From the NCBI GenBank assembly GCA_030539165.1, contig JAUNSO010000002.1:1-64000 (forward strand): a stretch of DNA of 64,000 bases, written 5' to 3'. Under the pieces are notes generated by a model. The model was not told where the DNA came from. It worked only from the letters and a program-made list of their open reading frames with translations, and searched no databases. The first letter of the stretch is position 1. Every line of letters starts with the position of its first letter. The DNA comes from a bacterium (GTDB taxonomy: Bacteria > Bacillota > Clostridia > Lachnospirales > Lachnospiraceae). A program made the position numbers and the translations under genes. This document shows positions 8,553 to 17,304 of this stretch, piece by piece.

Positions 8553-9653
8553 TTGGTAATCGGAAGCAGTACCATAGGAATGGAATCCGCCAGAAGATAT
8601 TCTTCGATGAGCATGGAAGCAGGCAGTCTGACGACATGGAACGGAATGGGCCAATTATCAAAAACAACATTTGGCTCAGACAGTGTCGAGACAAAAGATG
8701 GGAAGACAACAACAGGTAATTCGCCGAATCTGTTTCAGGATTCCATGAAAAATCTGATGGAACGGTTTTCTCAAGTTAAGGCAAGCAGAGGCGTTGATGA
8801 AAAACTGGAGAAAGATGCAATGATGAAGATCAAGGCGCAGTGCATCAATTATCTGATCCAGATCCTGTTTGGAAGGAAATCAACAGATCCTGCAAAGTTA
8901 GTAGAAGAAAATACAAAGGACGGTACAGGTGCCGGAGGAACGGACATGCTGACAAATCTGGGTGACTGGGGGCAGTCACAACAGATGAGCGGCGGACAGT
9001 ATTTCAGTATGCAGTATTATTCAGAGACAGAACAGACATCATTTCAGACAAACGGAACCGTAGTAACGGCAGACGGGAGAGAAATCGAGTTTGGACTGAG
9101 CTTTGAGATGAGCCGCAGCTTTACCTCATATTATGAGGAAAATTATGAGTTCGGGACGCAGTTCGTAGATCCGCTTGTGATCAATCTCGACAGTAATGTA
9201 GCCAGTGTATCGGATCAGAAATTCATGTTTGACATTGATTCAGACGGCGTTCTTGATCGCATCTCGCAGCCGTCGGAGGGAACAGGATTTTTGGCAATCG
9301 ATTTGAATGGGGATGGTGTCATCAATGATGGCAGTGAACTGTTCGGAACGAAGTCAGGGGATGGTTTTTCGGATCTGGCAGCATACGATACAGATAAAAA
9401 TGGCTGGATTGATGAAGCAGACGAAATCTGGAGCAAGCTCCTGATCTGGTCCAAAGAGGCGAACGGCAAGGACTCGTTATATGGTCTTGGCGAGAAGGGT
9501 GTGGGTGCAATTTACCTTGGAAATGTCAGCACGGATTATTCATTGAATTCTCCATGGGATAACAGCACAAATGCAGCCATCAGAAAGACCGGTGTTTTTT
9601 TGTACGAGAATGGAAATGCAGGAACAGTACAGCATCTGGATCTTGCCAGATAG
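8553..9653 (+). CDS. EF-hand-like calcium-binding protein, probably in the flagellar (sigma-28) regulon
   Basis: 366 aa. The start is TTG 8553, chosen because AGGAGG (8541-8546) precedes it by 6 nt; the longer open frame to 8478 runs through the terminator. The N-terminal 200 residues are Ser/Thr/Met-rich and not recognised. The C-terminal part has three acidic loops in series: DIDSDGVLD, DLNGDGVIND and DTDKNGWIDEADE, which resemble EF-hand or dockerin-like calcium loops, framed by DPLVINLD and LLIWSKEANG. There is no signal peptide, so export could be by the flagellar system or not at all. The sigma-28 promoter 200 bp upstream suggests a motility-linked role; function unknown. Confidence 0.7.
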   Translation: MVIGSSTIGMESARRYSSMSMEAGSLTTWNGMGQLSKTTFGSDSVETKDGKTTTGNSPNLFQDSMKNLMERFSQVKASRGVDEKLEKDAMMKIKAQCINYLIQILFGRKSTDPAKLVEENTKDGTGAGGTDMLTNLGDWGQSQQMSGGQYFSMQYYSETEQTSFQTNGTVVTADGREIEFGLSFEMSRSFTSYYEENYEFGTQFVDPLVINLDSNVASVSDQKFMFDIDSDGVLDRISQPSEGTGFLAIDLNGDGVINDGSELFGTKSGDGFSDLAAYDTDKNGWIDEADEIWSKLLIWSKEANGKDSLYGLGEKGVGAIYLGNVSTDYSLNSPWDNSTNAAIRKTGVFLYENGNAGTVQHLDLAR

Positions 9654-9654
9654 T

Positions 9655-9700
9655 AAAAAGACAGATTAGACGTTTATATGGTTCTAATCTGTCTTTTTTT
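9655..9700 (+). terminator. Intrinsic terminator after the EF-hand-like gene
   Basis: A 16-bp perfect stem, 9655-9670 with 9683-9698, 12-nt loop, ending in a run of Ts (9694-9700). Because the 5' arm starts with five As it could work in both directions. Confidence 0.85.
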
Positions 9701-9715
9701 GCATATGCTAGTCCT

Positions 9716-10693
9716 ATGAAGACACTGATGGAAAATATATGTGCCGTTTTGGTCATTATTATCTTATTACCGTATGTATTTACAGTCCTGTTTCAGGGAA
9801 ACCATATCCAATCCGGCTATTCACAGACCGATGGTATACAGGAATGGAAACAGACTGAGAACAGCCGGTATATTATCAGAGAAGATGCGGATCATGAACA
9901 AATTACGATAGAAGAATATGTAGCGGGAGCTGTGGCAGCGAGCATTCCAATCACATATGAACGGGAGACTCTGAAGGCACAGGCGGTGATTGTCCGCACT
10001 CATATCATGCTAATGATGGATGGCAGAGAAAGCGCCGCAGAAAAGGAACTGTCACTGAGTTATATGGATGTGGGAGAAATGCAGGACGTATGGGGATATC
10101 AGGAATTCACACAAAACTATGAAAAGCTGACAGAGGCAGTAAAAGCTACAGAAGGCCAGGTGCTGACCTATGCAGATGAATTGATATATCCGCCATTTCA
10201 TGCTGTCAGTGCAGGCAAGACAAGAAATGGAAATGAAATTGCGGGCAGACAGGTATACCCTTACCTCCTGAGTGTTGACAGCAGTATGGATCTTGAATCA
10301 GAAGATTTTTTGAAAATAGAGTATTATGAAAGAAGTGAACTGATCAGTAAATTGCGAACATACGATGAAACAATCGTGCTCAACAAAACAGCAGCAGACG
10401 AAATAAATCTCAATTATGAATGTGAAAATCATTATGTGAAGACAGTACAATTCAAAGACAGTCAGGTTTCCATGACCGGAGAGCAGTTTCGAGATCTGTT
10501 TGATTTAAATTCCACTTGTTTTTCTGTTGAAGACTATGAGGGAGCATTTCGGATTGTGACCAAGGGACTCGGGCACGGAATCGGATTCAGTGAATACGGG
10601 GCCAATCAGATGGCGCGCCAGGGAAGCAGCTATGAGACACTGCTGCAGTACTATTATTCGGGAGTCACTTTAAAATCTATGAATAATCTATGA
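9716..10693 (+). CDS. spoIID: Stage II sporulation protein D (peptidoglycan lytic transglycosylase)
   Basis: 325 aa. SpoIID, with SpoIIM and SpoIIP, degrades septal peptidoglycan during engulfment of the forespore. An N-terminal membrane anchor (about residues 7-27) is followed by the SpoIID domain: EEYVAGAVAASIP and LKAQAVIVRTH near the front, and GHGIGFSEYGANQMARQGSSYETLLQYYYSGVTL-type ending (family signature), the conserved Glu and Gly/His positions being present. No clear Shine-Dalgarno precedes ATG 9716; ATG 9728 is an alternative. It is followed after 35 bp by the SpoIIQ-like gene, the same pairing as in Clostridium. Expression in the mother cell is expected but no sigma-E promoter could be read with confidence. 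Confidence 0.9.
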   Translation: MKTLMENICAVLVIIILLPYVFTVLFQGNHIQSGYSQTDGIQEWKQTENSRYIIREDADHEQITIEEYVAGAVAASIPITYERETLKAQAVIVRTHIMLMMDGRESAAEKELSLSYMDVGEMQDVWGYQEFTQNYEKLTEAVKATEGQVLTYADELIYPPFHAVSAGKTRNGNEIAGRQVYPYLLSVDSSMDLESEDFLKIEYYERSELISKLRTYDETIVLNKTAADEINLNYECENHYVKTVQFKDSQVSMTGEQFRDLFDLNSTCFSVEDYEGAFRIVTKGLGHGIGFSEYGANQMARQGSSYETLLQYYYSGVTLKSMNNL

Positions 10694-10728
10694 TAATCAG
10701 GCAAACCTATTAACAGAGGTGATTATCA

Positions 10729-11577
10729 ATGAAGAAAACAATCAGGAAAAACAAAGGAAACAGAAGACAATACATCACTGCAGCTGCGGTATGTCTGGTA
10801 TCAGCCGTTTCTCTGTTTGCGGTATATGAAAACAACAAAAACGCTGATTTACAGGAAAATTATATCGTTGATCTGACAGAAATAGAGGAGAACCGGCAGC
10901 TTGCAGAGTCAGGAGAGGGAAAAGAGGTTACGACCAATCAGGCAAAGGCAGAACATTTTGCTGATGAGGATATGTTTGGATGGGATAATGTCATGGATGC
11001 AACTGATGAGGTGAAGGAAGACCCGGAGACGGCTGTGTCAGAAGAACCGGAGAAACAGATCCAGGCAGAGACAGAGAAACCTGAGGAAGAAGAAATTGTC
11101 CTGAATATAGAGGATGAGAGTGTGATAACGGCAGATGCGATTACAAAACCGGTACAGCTGGCCTTTGATGAAAGCCAGAAGATGATCTGGCCAGTTGATG
11201 GAAATGTCATATTGAACTACAGTATGGATAAAAGTGTCTATTTCCCTACTCTGAAGCAATATCGTTACAATCCGGCGCTGGTGATTGAGAGTGCGGAAGG
11301 AACACCGGTGCTGGCTTCCGCAAGAGGTCAGGTAATCCATATTGAGGAACAGGAAGAAACAGGCACCACATTGATCATGGATTTGGGAAATGACTACAGG
11401 ATGACCTATGGACAGCTGAAGGATGTATGTGTGAATGCAGGAAAGGTTGTAGAAGCGGGAGAGACAATCGGGTATGTGGCATCGCCGACCAAGTACTACA
11501 GCGTTGAAGGCAGTAATTTATTTATGAAGATGGCACATGGAAATCAGACGGCCAATCCAATGGAATATCTGGAATAG
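10729..11577 (+). CDS. spoIIQ: SpoIIQ-like protein with degenerate LytM/M23 domain
   Basis: 282 aa: a basic N-terminus, one membrane anchor (about residues 14-32), an acidic Glu-rich linker (about 40-135), then a LytM/M23 fold starting at MIWPVDGNV. The catalytic zinc positions are missing: the HxxxD region reads RYNPALV, the usual YGHL reads YGQL and the HxHFE motif reads FMKMAH. This loss is known for SpoIIQ of Bacillus, which acts as a forespore-side scaffold binding SpoIIIAH rather than as an enzyme. Position directly after spoIID supports the call. A GAGGTGAT site precedes ATG 10729. spoIIID, often next in this cluster, is not found here. Confidence 0.75.
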   Translation: MKKTIRKNKGNRRQYITAAAVCLVSAVSLFAVYENNKNADLQENYIVDLTEIEENRQLAESGEGKEVTTNQAKAEHFADEDMFGWDNVMDATDEVKEDPETAVSEEPEKQIQAETEKPEEEEIVLNIEDESVITADAITKPVQLAFDESQKMIWPVDGNVILNYSMDKSVYFPTLKQYRYNPALVIESAEGTPVLASARGQVIHIEEQEETGTTLIMDLGNDYRMTYGQLKDVCVNAGKVVEAGETIGYVASPTKYYSVEGSNLFMKMAHGNQTANPMEYLE

Positions 11578-11585
11578 ATATGTAA

Positions 11586-11618
11586 AGCGCACATAGAGAA
11601 CATGTGCGCTAATCTATT
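11586..11618 (+). terminator. Weak terminator hairpin after the spoIIQ-like gene
   Basis: AGCGCACAT (11586-11594), loop AGAGAAC, ATGTGCGCT (11602-11610), 9 bp, followed by AATCTATTT rather than a pure T run. Confidence 0.5.
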
Positions 11619-11682
11619 TGAAGCAACCGATTGCAGGTATACTATATCATATTCATATCCCGGTACGAAAGTGACGGGTGTC

Positions 11683-11949
11683 TTAGTCTTCTTCTATCAC
11701 ATGTATTTCCAGATAATCAAAATCTATGGTATCTATAAAGCTGTCCTGATAAAACCGTGTCTTTGCATATCTCTGAAAGTCATTGATATTGCTGTCGAGC
11801 CAGATGGGTCGTCCGAGATTAAAGGAATGGCATACATCATCTAAGGCATTCATAATTTTATGTGTGCGTGTATCGGGATCTGTGCCTGCTATGACGATAT
11901 CCCGCAGCATATGGTTATCCTTAAATTCTTTTGCCCATAAACGAAACAT
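11683..11949 (-). CDS. Conserved hypothetical protein (88 aa)
   Basis: A compact soluble acidic protein beginning MFRLWAKEFKDNHM and ending DFDYLEIHVIEED. The start at 11949 is chosen because GAGGGAG lies at good spacing before it on the minus strand; an upstream in-frame Met lacks this. The sequence pattern is of a kind I associate with conserved Lachnospiraceae proteins of unknown function, but no domain is assigned. It is transcribed away from the alarmone synthetase, sharing a 170-bp divergent promoter region. Confidence 0.7.
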   Translation of the reverse strand: MFRLWAKEFKDNHMLRDIVIAGTDPDTRTHKIMNALDDVCHSFNLGRPIWLDSNINDFQRYAKTRFYQDSFIDTIDFDYLEIHVIEED

Positions 11950-12074
11950 AATCGCTCCCTCTTGTATCAAAACAGTGATTTCAGTATAAAGGATTCAGAT
12001 AGGAAAGTAAAGACAGATGATTGATAAAATTTGTATGAATATTTCATGAAAATCATGCATTTAATAGAAGGGTA

Positions 12075-12083
12075 TGGTATAAT
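12075..12083 (+). promoter_or_regulatory. Extended -10 promoter of the alarmone synthetase gene
   Basis: TGGTATAAT: an extended -10 TGn directly joined to a perfect TATAAT (12078-12083). The -35 region (about 12055-12060, ATGCAT or so) is poor, as is common with extended -10 promoters. Confidence 0.6.
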
Positions 12084-12122
12084 ATTTATGGTTACAGAAA
12101 TCAATGATAGGGATGTGAGCAA

Positions 12123-12782
12123 TTGGAATATAATGCAAAAGACTATGGAGAAGTGGACAGCTGGGCAACAACTTTGCTGCTGTACAATTCGGCACTGAAG
12201 GAAGTCGGAACGAAACTTGAGATCTTGAACGACGAGTTTCAGCATATACATCAGTACAATCCGATAGAGCATATCAAATCAAGAATCAAGACACCGGAAA
12301 GCATCGTCAGAAAGCTAAAAAAGCGAGGATATGAGTCTACACTGGACAATATGATCAAGTATGTGAATGATATAGCAGGCATTCGTATCATATGTTCTTT
12401 TACTTCTGATATTTACAGAATCGCTGAGATGCTGCGAAATCAAAGCGACATTAAGGTCATATCCATCAAGGACTATATCAAGGCACCCAAAGAAAGTGGA
12501 TACAAGAGCTATCATATGCTCGTATCTGTACCGATTTATCTGTCTGACAGTGTGGTGGATACAAAGGTAGAGATTCAGATCAGAACAGTAGCCATGGACT
12601 TCTGGGCCAGCCTGGAGCATAAGATGAACTATAAGTTCGAAAGAAATGCACCTGAACATATTGTCACTGAGCTGTACGAGTGTGCGATGATGGTTTCTGA
12701 ACTGGATGCCAAAATGCTGTCGCTGAATGAAGAGATCCAGCAGACGGTCGCTACAGAAAAAGAAAATAGTCAGACTACATAG
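12123..12782 (+). CDS. relQ: Small alarmone synthetase (GTP pyrophosphokinase, RelQ/YjbM type)
   Basis: 219 aa, single-domain synthetase that transfers pyrophosphate from ATP to GTP/GDP to make (p)ppGpp; cytoplasmic. The RelA/SpoT synthetase domain spans nearly the whole length: HIKSRIKTPESIVRKLKKRG, the metal/nucleotide region NDIAGIRIICSF with its catalytic Asp, GYKSYHM, and VEIQIRTVAMDFWASLEHKMNYK with the Glu and His typical of the family. There is no HD hydrolase or TGS domain. The start is TTG 12123, just after a GGATGTGAG sequence. Monocistronic: extended -10 promoter before, strong terminator after. RelQ rather than RelP is a guess from overall look. Confidence 0.88.
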   Translation: MEYNAKDYGEVDSWATTLLLYNSALKEVGTKLEILNDEFQHIHQYNPIEHIKSRIKTPESIVRKLKKRGYESTLDNMIKYVNDIAGIRIICSFTSDIYRIAEMLRNQSDIKVISIKDYIKAPKESGYKSYHMLVSVPIYLSDSVVDTKVEIQIRTVAMDFWASLEHKMNYKFERNAPEHIVTELYECAMMVSELDAKMLSLNEEIQQTVATEKENSQTT

Positions 12783-12785
12783 AGA

Positions 12786-12826
12786 AAAAGTGACAGACCG
12801 AACGAACGGCCTGTCACTTTTATTAT
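12786..12826 (+). terminator. Intrinsic terminator of the alarmone synthetase gene
   Basis: AAAAGTGACAG (12786-12796) pairs with CTGTCACTTTT (12811-12821), 11 bp, with a further CCG/CGG pairing in the loop; followed by ATTAT. Confidence 0.8.
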
Positions 12827-13150
12827 GATCATAAACCCACTTTATAAAAATGTCCTGAAAAATGAGGAGTGCCCAAGTGGATGAGAATCACTTGGGCAAT
12901 TATGAAAAAATTTTCTATGTGTAATGTAAACATTACAGGAAAGAGCTTTTTAACACTGTCTATACTATAACAATGATATATGAACAAAATGTGAACGCAG
13001 TATTAAAAATTAGTAAAGTTTACACATTTGAAAAGGTAAATATTCAAAAAAATATACAAAATGCACAACTCTTGTCATCTATTTAAAATGATGGTAAAAT
13101 GGGTAAAGCAAGTGTTCTATTGATGAGAGGATCAGAAAACGGAGGATAAT
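12827..13150. other. AT-rich intergenic region with a second hairpin
   Basis: No gene is seen. A 10-bp stem TGCCCAAGTG (12870-12879) with CACTTGGGCA (12889-12898), loop GATGAGAAT, stands alone 50 bp after the previous terminator and is followed by AATTATGAAAAAATTTT. From 12900 to 13070 the DNA is very AT-rich and may carry promoter UP-element or regulator sites for the gene at 13151. Confidence 0.5.
13072..13100 (+). promoter_or_regulatory. Sigma-A promoter of the coiled-coil gene
   Basis: TTGTCA (13072-13077), 17-nt spacer, TAAAAT (13095-13100) with an extended TGG just before it. Five of six matches in both boxes. Confidence 0.75.
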
Positions 13151-13756
13151 ATGGAGAATTTTATGGACAGACTGTACAGTAAGCTGAGTACAGGTGCCGG
13201 ACAGCAGTATACTTCTAATACAGAACCACGAAGAAGAGAAAACGGAGATAATAAAGTTGAACAGCTGATGAATATGATGCGTGAGAATGACAGCAAACAA
13301 ATCGAGTGCATTGCAGCGATGTTTAACCAGGAGAGCGAAGAGCACGTACAGTCTAAGCAGGAAATACAAAGAGCAATTCAAAATACAGGAATGTCTGCGC
13401 AGGAGATACTGCAGTCAGTTCAGACGATGGGAGCAGCTGTTCAGAATATGGATGTTGTTCTTCATAATATTGCAGATGCGGTGCAGCAGCTGCAGACAGA
13501 GCAGTCCTTTGAACAGGAGCTGCCGTCAGCCGGGCCTATTTCTGCAGACCAGCTGCAGGATCTCGAGGAACATGTACACAAAGAAAATGTGAAATGCTAT
13601 AGAAATGTACAGGCATCTGTTATGGAGCAGGCTGAGCTGCAGATGGAGCAGACCAGAAATTCGGTCGGTCCTGTGAAAGGAATGTTGATTACATCATTAA
13701 TCCTGAATGTAGCGACCATCGGCATTCTGATCGTACATTTACTGGGAGTTATCTGA
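13151..13756 (+). CDS. Tail-anchored coiled-coil protein of unknown function
   Basis: 201 aa. GGAGG (13141-13145) precedes ATG 13151. The N-terminal 35 residues are polar and disordered-looking; residues about 38-165 are rich in Gln, Glu and Met with heptad-like spacing (coiled coil); the C-terminus (about 177-200, LITSLILNVATIGILIVHLL) is a single membrane segment with almost nothing behind it, so the protein would be anchored by its tail with the coil in the cytoplasm. It is followed after 1 nt by the flavin-reductase-like gene, whose ribosome binding site lies in its last codons. Possibly a membrane scaffold; function unknown. Confidence 0.7.
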   Translation: MENFMDRLYSKLSTGAGQQYTSNTEPRRRENGDNKVEQLMNMMRENDSKQIECIAAMFNQESEEHVQSKQEIQRAIQNTGMSAQEILQSVQTMGAAVQNMDVVLHNIADAVQQLQTEQSFEQELPSAGPISADQLQDLEEHVHKENVKCYRNVQASVMEQAELQMEQTRNSVGPVKGMLITSLILNVATIGILIVHLLGVI

Positions 13757-13757
13757 C

Positions 13758-14324
13758 ATGGGAAAAACTGAGTGGAAACCGGGCAATATGCTCTACCCGC
13801 TTCCAGTCGTTATGGTCAGCACAGCTGATGAAAATGATCACTATAATATCATTACGGTTGCATGGACCGGCACTGTATGCACCAATCCTGCTATGGTGTC
13901 TATTTCCGTCAGGCCTGAGAGATATTCCTATGATATCATCAAACGCACAGGTGAATTTGTGATTAACCTGACAACGGAGCAGCTGGCTTACGCAACGGAC
14001 TATTGTGGAGTCAGATCCGGACGGGATGTGGATAAATTTAAGGAAATGCAGCTGACGGCAGTGAAGGGTACAAAAGTCAGGGCTCCATTGATTGCAGAAA
14101 GTCCTGTGAACATTGAGTGCAGAGTAACAGAGATGAAGAAGCTCGGCAGCCATGATCTTTTTTTGGCAGAGGTTCTTACGATCCATGTTGATGAAGCGTA
14201 TATGGATCATAATGGAAAGTTTCACCTGTCAGATGCGAAACCAATTGTGTATTCGCATGGTGAGTATTTTGGACTGGGCAGTTTGATGGGGAACTTTGGA
14301 TATAGTGTAAGAAAGAAAAAGTGA
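13758..14324 (+). CDS. Flavin reductase-like domain protein (FMN-binding)
   Basis: 188 aa, of the flavin reductase-like/DIM6-NTAB split-barrel family, which binds FMN and in characterised members reduces flavin with NAD(P)H or acts in electron transfer. Evidence: NMLYPLPVVMVSTAD at the front, NIITVAWTGTVCTNPAMVSISVRPERYS, then FVINLTTEQLA and a C-terminal PIVYSHGEYFGLG. A GGGAG inside the previous gene serves ATG 13758, so expression is likely coupled to the coiled-coil gene. The physiological substrate cannot be told. Confidence 0.85.
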   Translation: MGKTEWKPGNMLYPLPVVMVSTADENDHYNIITVAWTGTVCTNPAMVSISVRPERYSYDIIKRTGEFVINLTTEQLAYATDYCGVRSGRDVDKFKEMQLTAVKGTKVRAPLIAESPVNIECRVTEMKKLGSHDLFLAEVLTIHVDEAYMDHNGKFHLSDAKPIVYSHGEYFGLGSLMGNFGYSVRKKK

Positions 14325-14346
14325 AATATTGTGAGAGTCGGACAAC

Positions 14347-15912
14347 ATGGGCAGACTTACAAAATATAATAAAAATATAAAGATGGCCAATATAGCGACG
14401 ATGTTCATAACCATGATCGCCGTTTTAATTTTTGTACCCGCAATTGAACACTATAGTAAATCGGGAGCAAATCTGTTTAAGATGTACGTAAACGGAACGG
14501 CAGTGGGGATCATTGATGATCAGCAGGCTGTGGAAGGACTGATGATTGAGGCCAGAAAAAAAATAGCAAAAGAAAGTACAGAGCTTGTGCTGATGAATTA
14601 TGACGTTGTGTTAAACGGAGAAGAAGTTGTAATCGGTCAGGTGGATAATAGAGATGTTATTGTAGATAATATATATAAGACACTTACAGAGGCAGTCCAA
14701 AAGACAAAAAAACGTGTTTATACAGTTAAGATCAATGAGTATACAGTGAATCTGGAAACCTCAGATGAGGTTATGCAGCTGCTGCAGAGAGCAAAGGAAC
14801 AGTATGATGCAGACAATCTGTTTCAGGTGGAACTGGTACTTGATCCGACACGAGAATTAAATGTATTGACGACCAGAGTGACGGCCAAGGAGGATCTGCA
14901 GACAAAGGAACAGGTAGTATTTCCGGAAGCCGGGGCTATCAAAGCTGTTAATGATATGGTTGATGAAGCCATGAAGGACGAGAGTGATGAATTCAATCTG
15001 GGTCTGATATCACTGAATTTTGGTGAAAATGTAGAGGTGGTACAGGCATATGTTGACGAGGATCAGATCAGTACATTGGATCAGGCAATCGAGGGTGTTA
15101 CCAAGGATCAGGAAAAGAGCGTTATATATGAAGTAGTAGCCGGAGACAGCCTGTCGGTGATTGCTGAAAAGAATGAAACAACAATGGACAAGATCATCGC
15201 CATGAACAGTAACATTGAAAGTGAGAAGTCTGTAATCCGTGTCGGAGACGAAATCGTAGTCACCATTCCAGAGCCGGAACTGTCAGTGGTCAGGACGGAA
15301 GAGGTATACTATGAAGAGGTATATGATGAAGATGTGCAGTATGTCGATAATGACGAATGGTATACGACAGATATGAAGACACTGCAGGATCCTGTCAGCG
15401 GATTTAGAAAGGTCGTAGCGGATATTACTTATCGTAATGCAGAGGAAGCAGACAGGACGCTTGTATATGAAGATGTCGTCATGGCGGCAGTGCCAAAGAT
15501 TGTAGAACGTGGAACCAAGACGCCACCTGTTTATCTGAAGCCTATCTCAGGCGGACGTATGTCATCAGGCTTTGGCAAGCGTGGTGCCCCGGTTAAGGGA
15601 GCCTCAACCTATCATAAGGGTATAGACTGGGCAACCCCGATCGGTACAGCTGTAGCAGCATCCTCAAGCGGTACGGTAGCAAAAGCAGGATGGGGCAGCG
15701 GCTACGGATATGTCATCTATATCAATCATCCTGACGGCAGACAGACCCGGTATGGCCATCTGAGCAAGATCCTTGTCAAGGCCGGACAGACGGTAAAACA
15801 AGGTGAAAAGATTGCCCTCAGTGGTAATACAGGACGTAGCTCAGGACCGCATATCCACTTTGAGATCCTGGTCAACGGAACACAGGTGAACCCGTTGAAC
15901 TATCTAAATTGA
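14347..15912 (+). CDS. LysM-G5-M23 peptidoglycan endopeptidase, membrane anchored
   Basis: 521 aa: one N-terminal membrane segment (about residues 16-34), a 220-residue extracytoplasmic region, LysM (about 258-305, YEVVAGDSLSVIAEKNETT), a G5 domain (about 310-395) and a C-terminal M23 peptidase. The zinc ligands are visible: HKGIDW (His and Asp), YGHL, and HIHFE. This architecture is typical of clostridial cell wall endopeptidases that cut peptide cross-links; LysM and G5 hold the enzyme to the wall. It is followed by murA, so this stretch serves cell wall growth. The Shine-Dalgarno before ATG 14347 is weak. Confidence 0.88.
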   Translation: MGRLTKYNKNIKMANIATMFITMIAVLIFVPAIEHYSKSGANLFKMYVNGTAVGIIDDQQAVEGLMIEARKKIAKESTELVLMNYDVVLNGEEVVIGQVDNRDVIVDNIYKTLTEAVQKTKKRVYTVKINEYTVNLETSDEVMQLLQRAKEQYDADNLFQVELVLDPTRELNVLTTRVTAKEDLQTKEQVVFPEAGAIKAVNDMVDEAMKDESDEFNLGLISLNFGENVEVVQAYVDEDQISTLDQAIEGVTKDQEKSVIYEVVAGDSLSVIAEKNETTMDKIIAMNSNIESEKSVIRVGDEIVVTIPEPELSVVRTEEVYYEEVYDEDVQYVDNDEWYTTDMKTLQDPVSGFRKVVADITYRNAEEADRTLVYEDVVMAAVPKIVERGTKTPPVYLKPISGGRMSSGFGKRGAPVKGASTYHKGIDWATPIGTAVAASSSGTVAKAGWGSGYGYVIYINHPDGRQTRYGHLSKILVKAGQTVKQGEKIALSGNTGRSSGPHIHFEILVNGTQVNPLNYLN

Positions 15913-15914
15913 TG

Positions 15915-15942
15915 TTGACACGAAGAGGAATCGTGATATACT
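15915..15942 (+). promoter_or_regulatory. Sigma-A promoter of murA
   Basis: Perfect TTGACA (15915-15920), 16-nt spacer, TATACT (15937-15942) with an extended TGA before it. Confidence 0.8.
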
Positions 15943-16008
15943 ATAAATGCTGTTTTATTTTAGAAAATGATGTATTTATGGATAAATATGTCATGGGCAG
16001 AGGTGTGT

Positions 16009-17304
16009 ATGTTGGAGCAGTACATTATCAGAGGCGGTAATCCGTTGGTTGGAGAGGTCGAGATTGGTGGAGCCAAAAATGCTGCACTTGCGATTTTGGC
16101 CGCATCCATTATGACGGATGAAAGCGTTATTATAGAAAATTTACCGAATGTCAGAGATGTCAGTGTTTTGCTGCAGGCTATGGAAGCAATCGGAGTTGTT
16201 ATTGAGCGCCTGGACAAGCATACAGTCAAGATCAACGGATCCATGATTCATGATCTGACGATTGACAAGGACTATATCAAGAAAATCAGAGCCTCCTATT
16301 ATTTACTTGGAGCATTGCTTGGTAAATATAAAAAAGCAGAGGTGGCACTTCCGGGCGGATGCAATATCGGAAGCCGACCAATTGATCAGCACATCAAAGG
16401 TTTCAGAGCTTTGGGTGCGGAGGTCAAGATCGCACATGGCATGATACAGACAGAGGCAGAGAGACTGACAGGGTCTCATATCTATCTGGATGTTGTGACT
16501 GTTGGAGCAACCATTAACATTATGATGGCTGCAGCATTGGCAGATGGCAAGACAATCATAGAGAATGCTGCCAAAGAACCTCATGTAGTAGATGTTGCAA
16601 ACTTCCTGAACAGTATGGGCGCCAACATCAAGGGTGCAGGTACAGATGTCATCAGGATCAAGGGAGTTGAGAAGCTTCACAAGACTACCTATTCTGTGAT
16701 TCCTGATCAGATAGAAGCCGGAACATTTATGTTTGCGGCAGCCGTAACCAAGGGCGATATCATGATTAAAAATGTGATTCCAAAGCATCTGGAGTCAATC
16801 AGTGCAAAGCTGATTGAGATTGGATGCGAAGTAGAGGAATTTGATGATGCTGTCAGGGTGGTATGCTCTAAAAGACTTCGTCATACACAGGTCAAGACTT
16901 TACCGTATCCCGGATTTCCGACTGACATGCAGCCACAGATTGGCGTTGCACTGGCACTGTCTGAGGGAACGAGCATTGTAACAGAAAGTATTTTTGAGAA
17001 TCGTTTCAAGTATGTAGATGAGTTGTCCTGTATGGGGGCCAATATTAAGGTTGAAGGAAATACGGCGATCATAGAAGGTGTCAGCAAATATACAGGAGCC
17101 AAGATCAGTGCACCGGATCTGAGAGCGGGAGCGGCACTGGTGTTAGCCGGGCTTGCAGCAGACGGAATTACGGTGATAGATGATATTATGTATATTGAGA
17201 GGGGATATGAAGAGTTTCATATCAAACTCCAGAGTCTCGGAGCACAGATAGACAAGGTGACTTCTGAAAAGGAAATACAAAAATTCAAATTAAAAACAGG
17301 CTGA
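16009..17304 (+). CDS. murA: UDP-N-acetylglucosamine 1-carboxyvinyltransferase
   Basis: First committed step of peptidoglycan synthesis: transfers enolpyruvate from PEP to UDP-GlcNAc; cytoplasmic. 431 aa, standard length. GGAKNAALAILAA carries the conserved Lys-Asn, and PGGCNIGSRPIDQH carries the active-site Cys that fosfomycin alkylates. The start is placed at ATG 16009 after AGAGGTGTG; the frame opens earlier at 15967 but without a ribosome binding site. The stop codon sits in the loop of its own terminator. Confidence 0.95.
   Translation: MLEQYIIRGGNPLVGEVEIGGAKNAALAILAASIMTDESVIIENLPNVRDVSVLLQAMEAIGVVIERLDKHTVKINGSMIHDLTIDKDYIKKIRASYYLLGALLGKYKKAEVALPGGCNIGSRPIDQHIKGFRALGAEVKIAHGMIQTEAERLTGSHIYLDVVTVGATINIMMAAALADGKTIIENAAKEPHVVDVANFLNSMGANIKGAGTDVIRIKGVEKLHKTTYSVIPDQIEAGTFMFAAAVTKGDIMIKNVIPKHLESISAKLIEIGCEVEEFDDAVRVVCSKRLRHTQVKTLPYPGFPTDMQPQIGVALALSEGTSIVTESIFENRFKYVDELSCMGANIKVEGNTAIIEGVSKYTGAKISAPDLRAGAALVLAGLAADGITVIDDIMYIERGYEEFHIKLQSLGAQIDKVTSEKEIQKFKLKTG

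Noticed and set aside
11602-11844. 80-codon plus-strand frame after the spoIIQ-like gene
   Set aside because: Overlaps the better supported 88-aa minus-strand gene and has no ribosome binding site.
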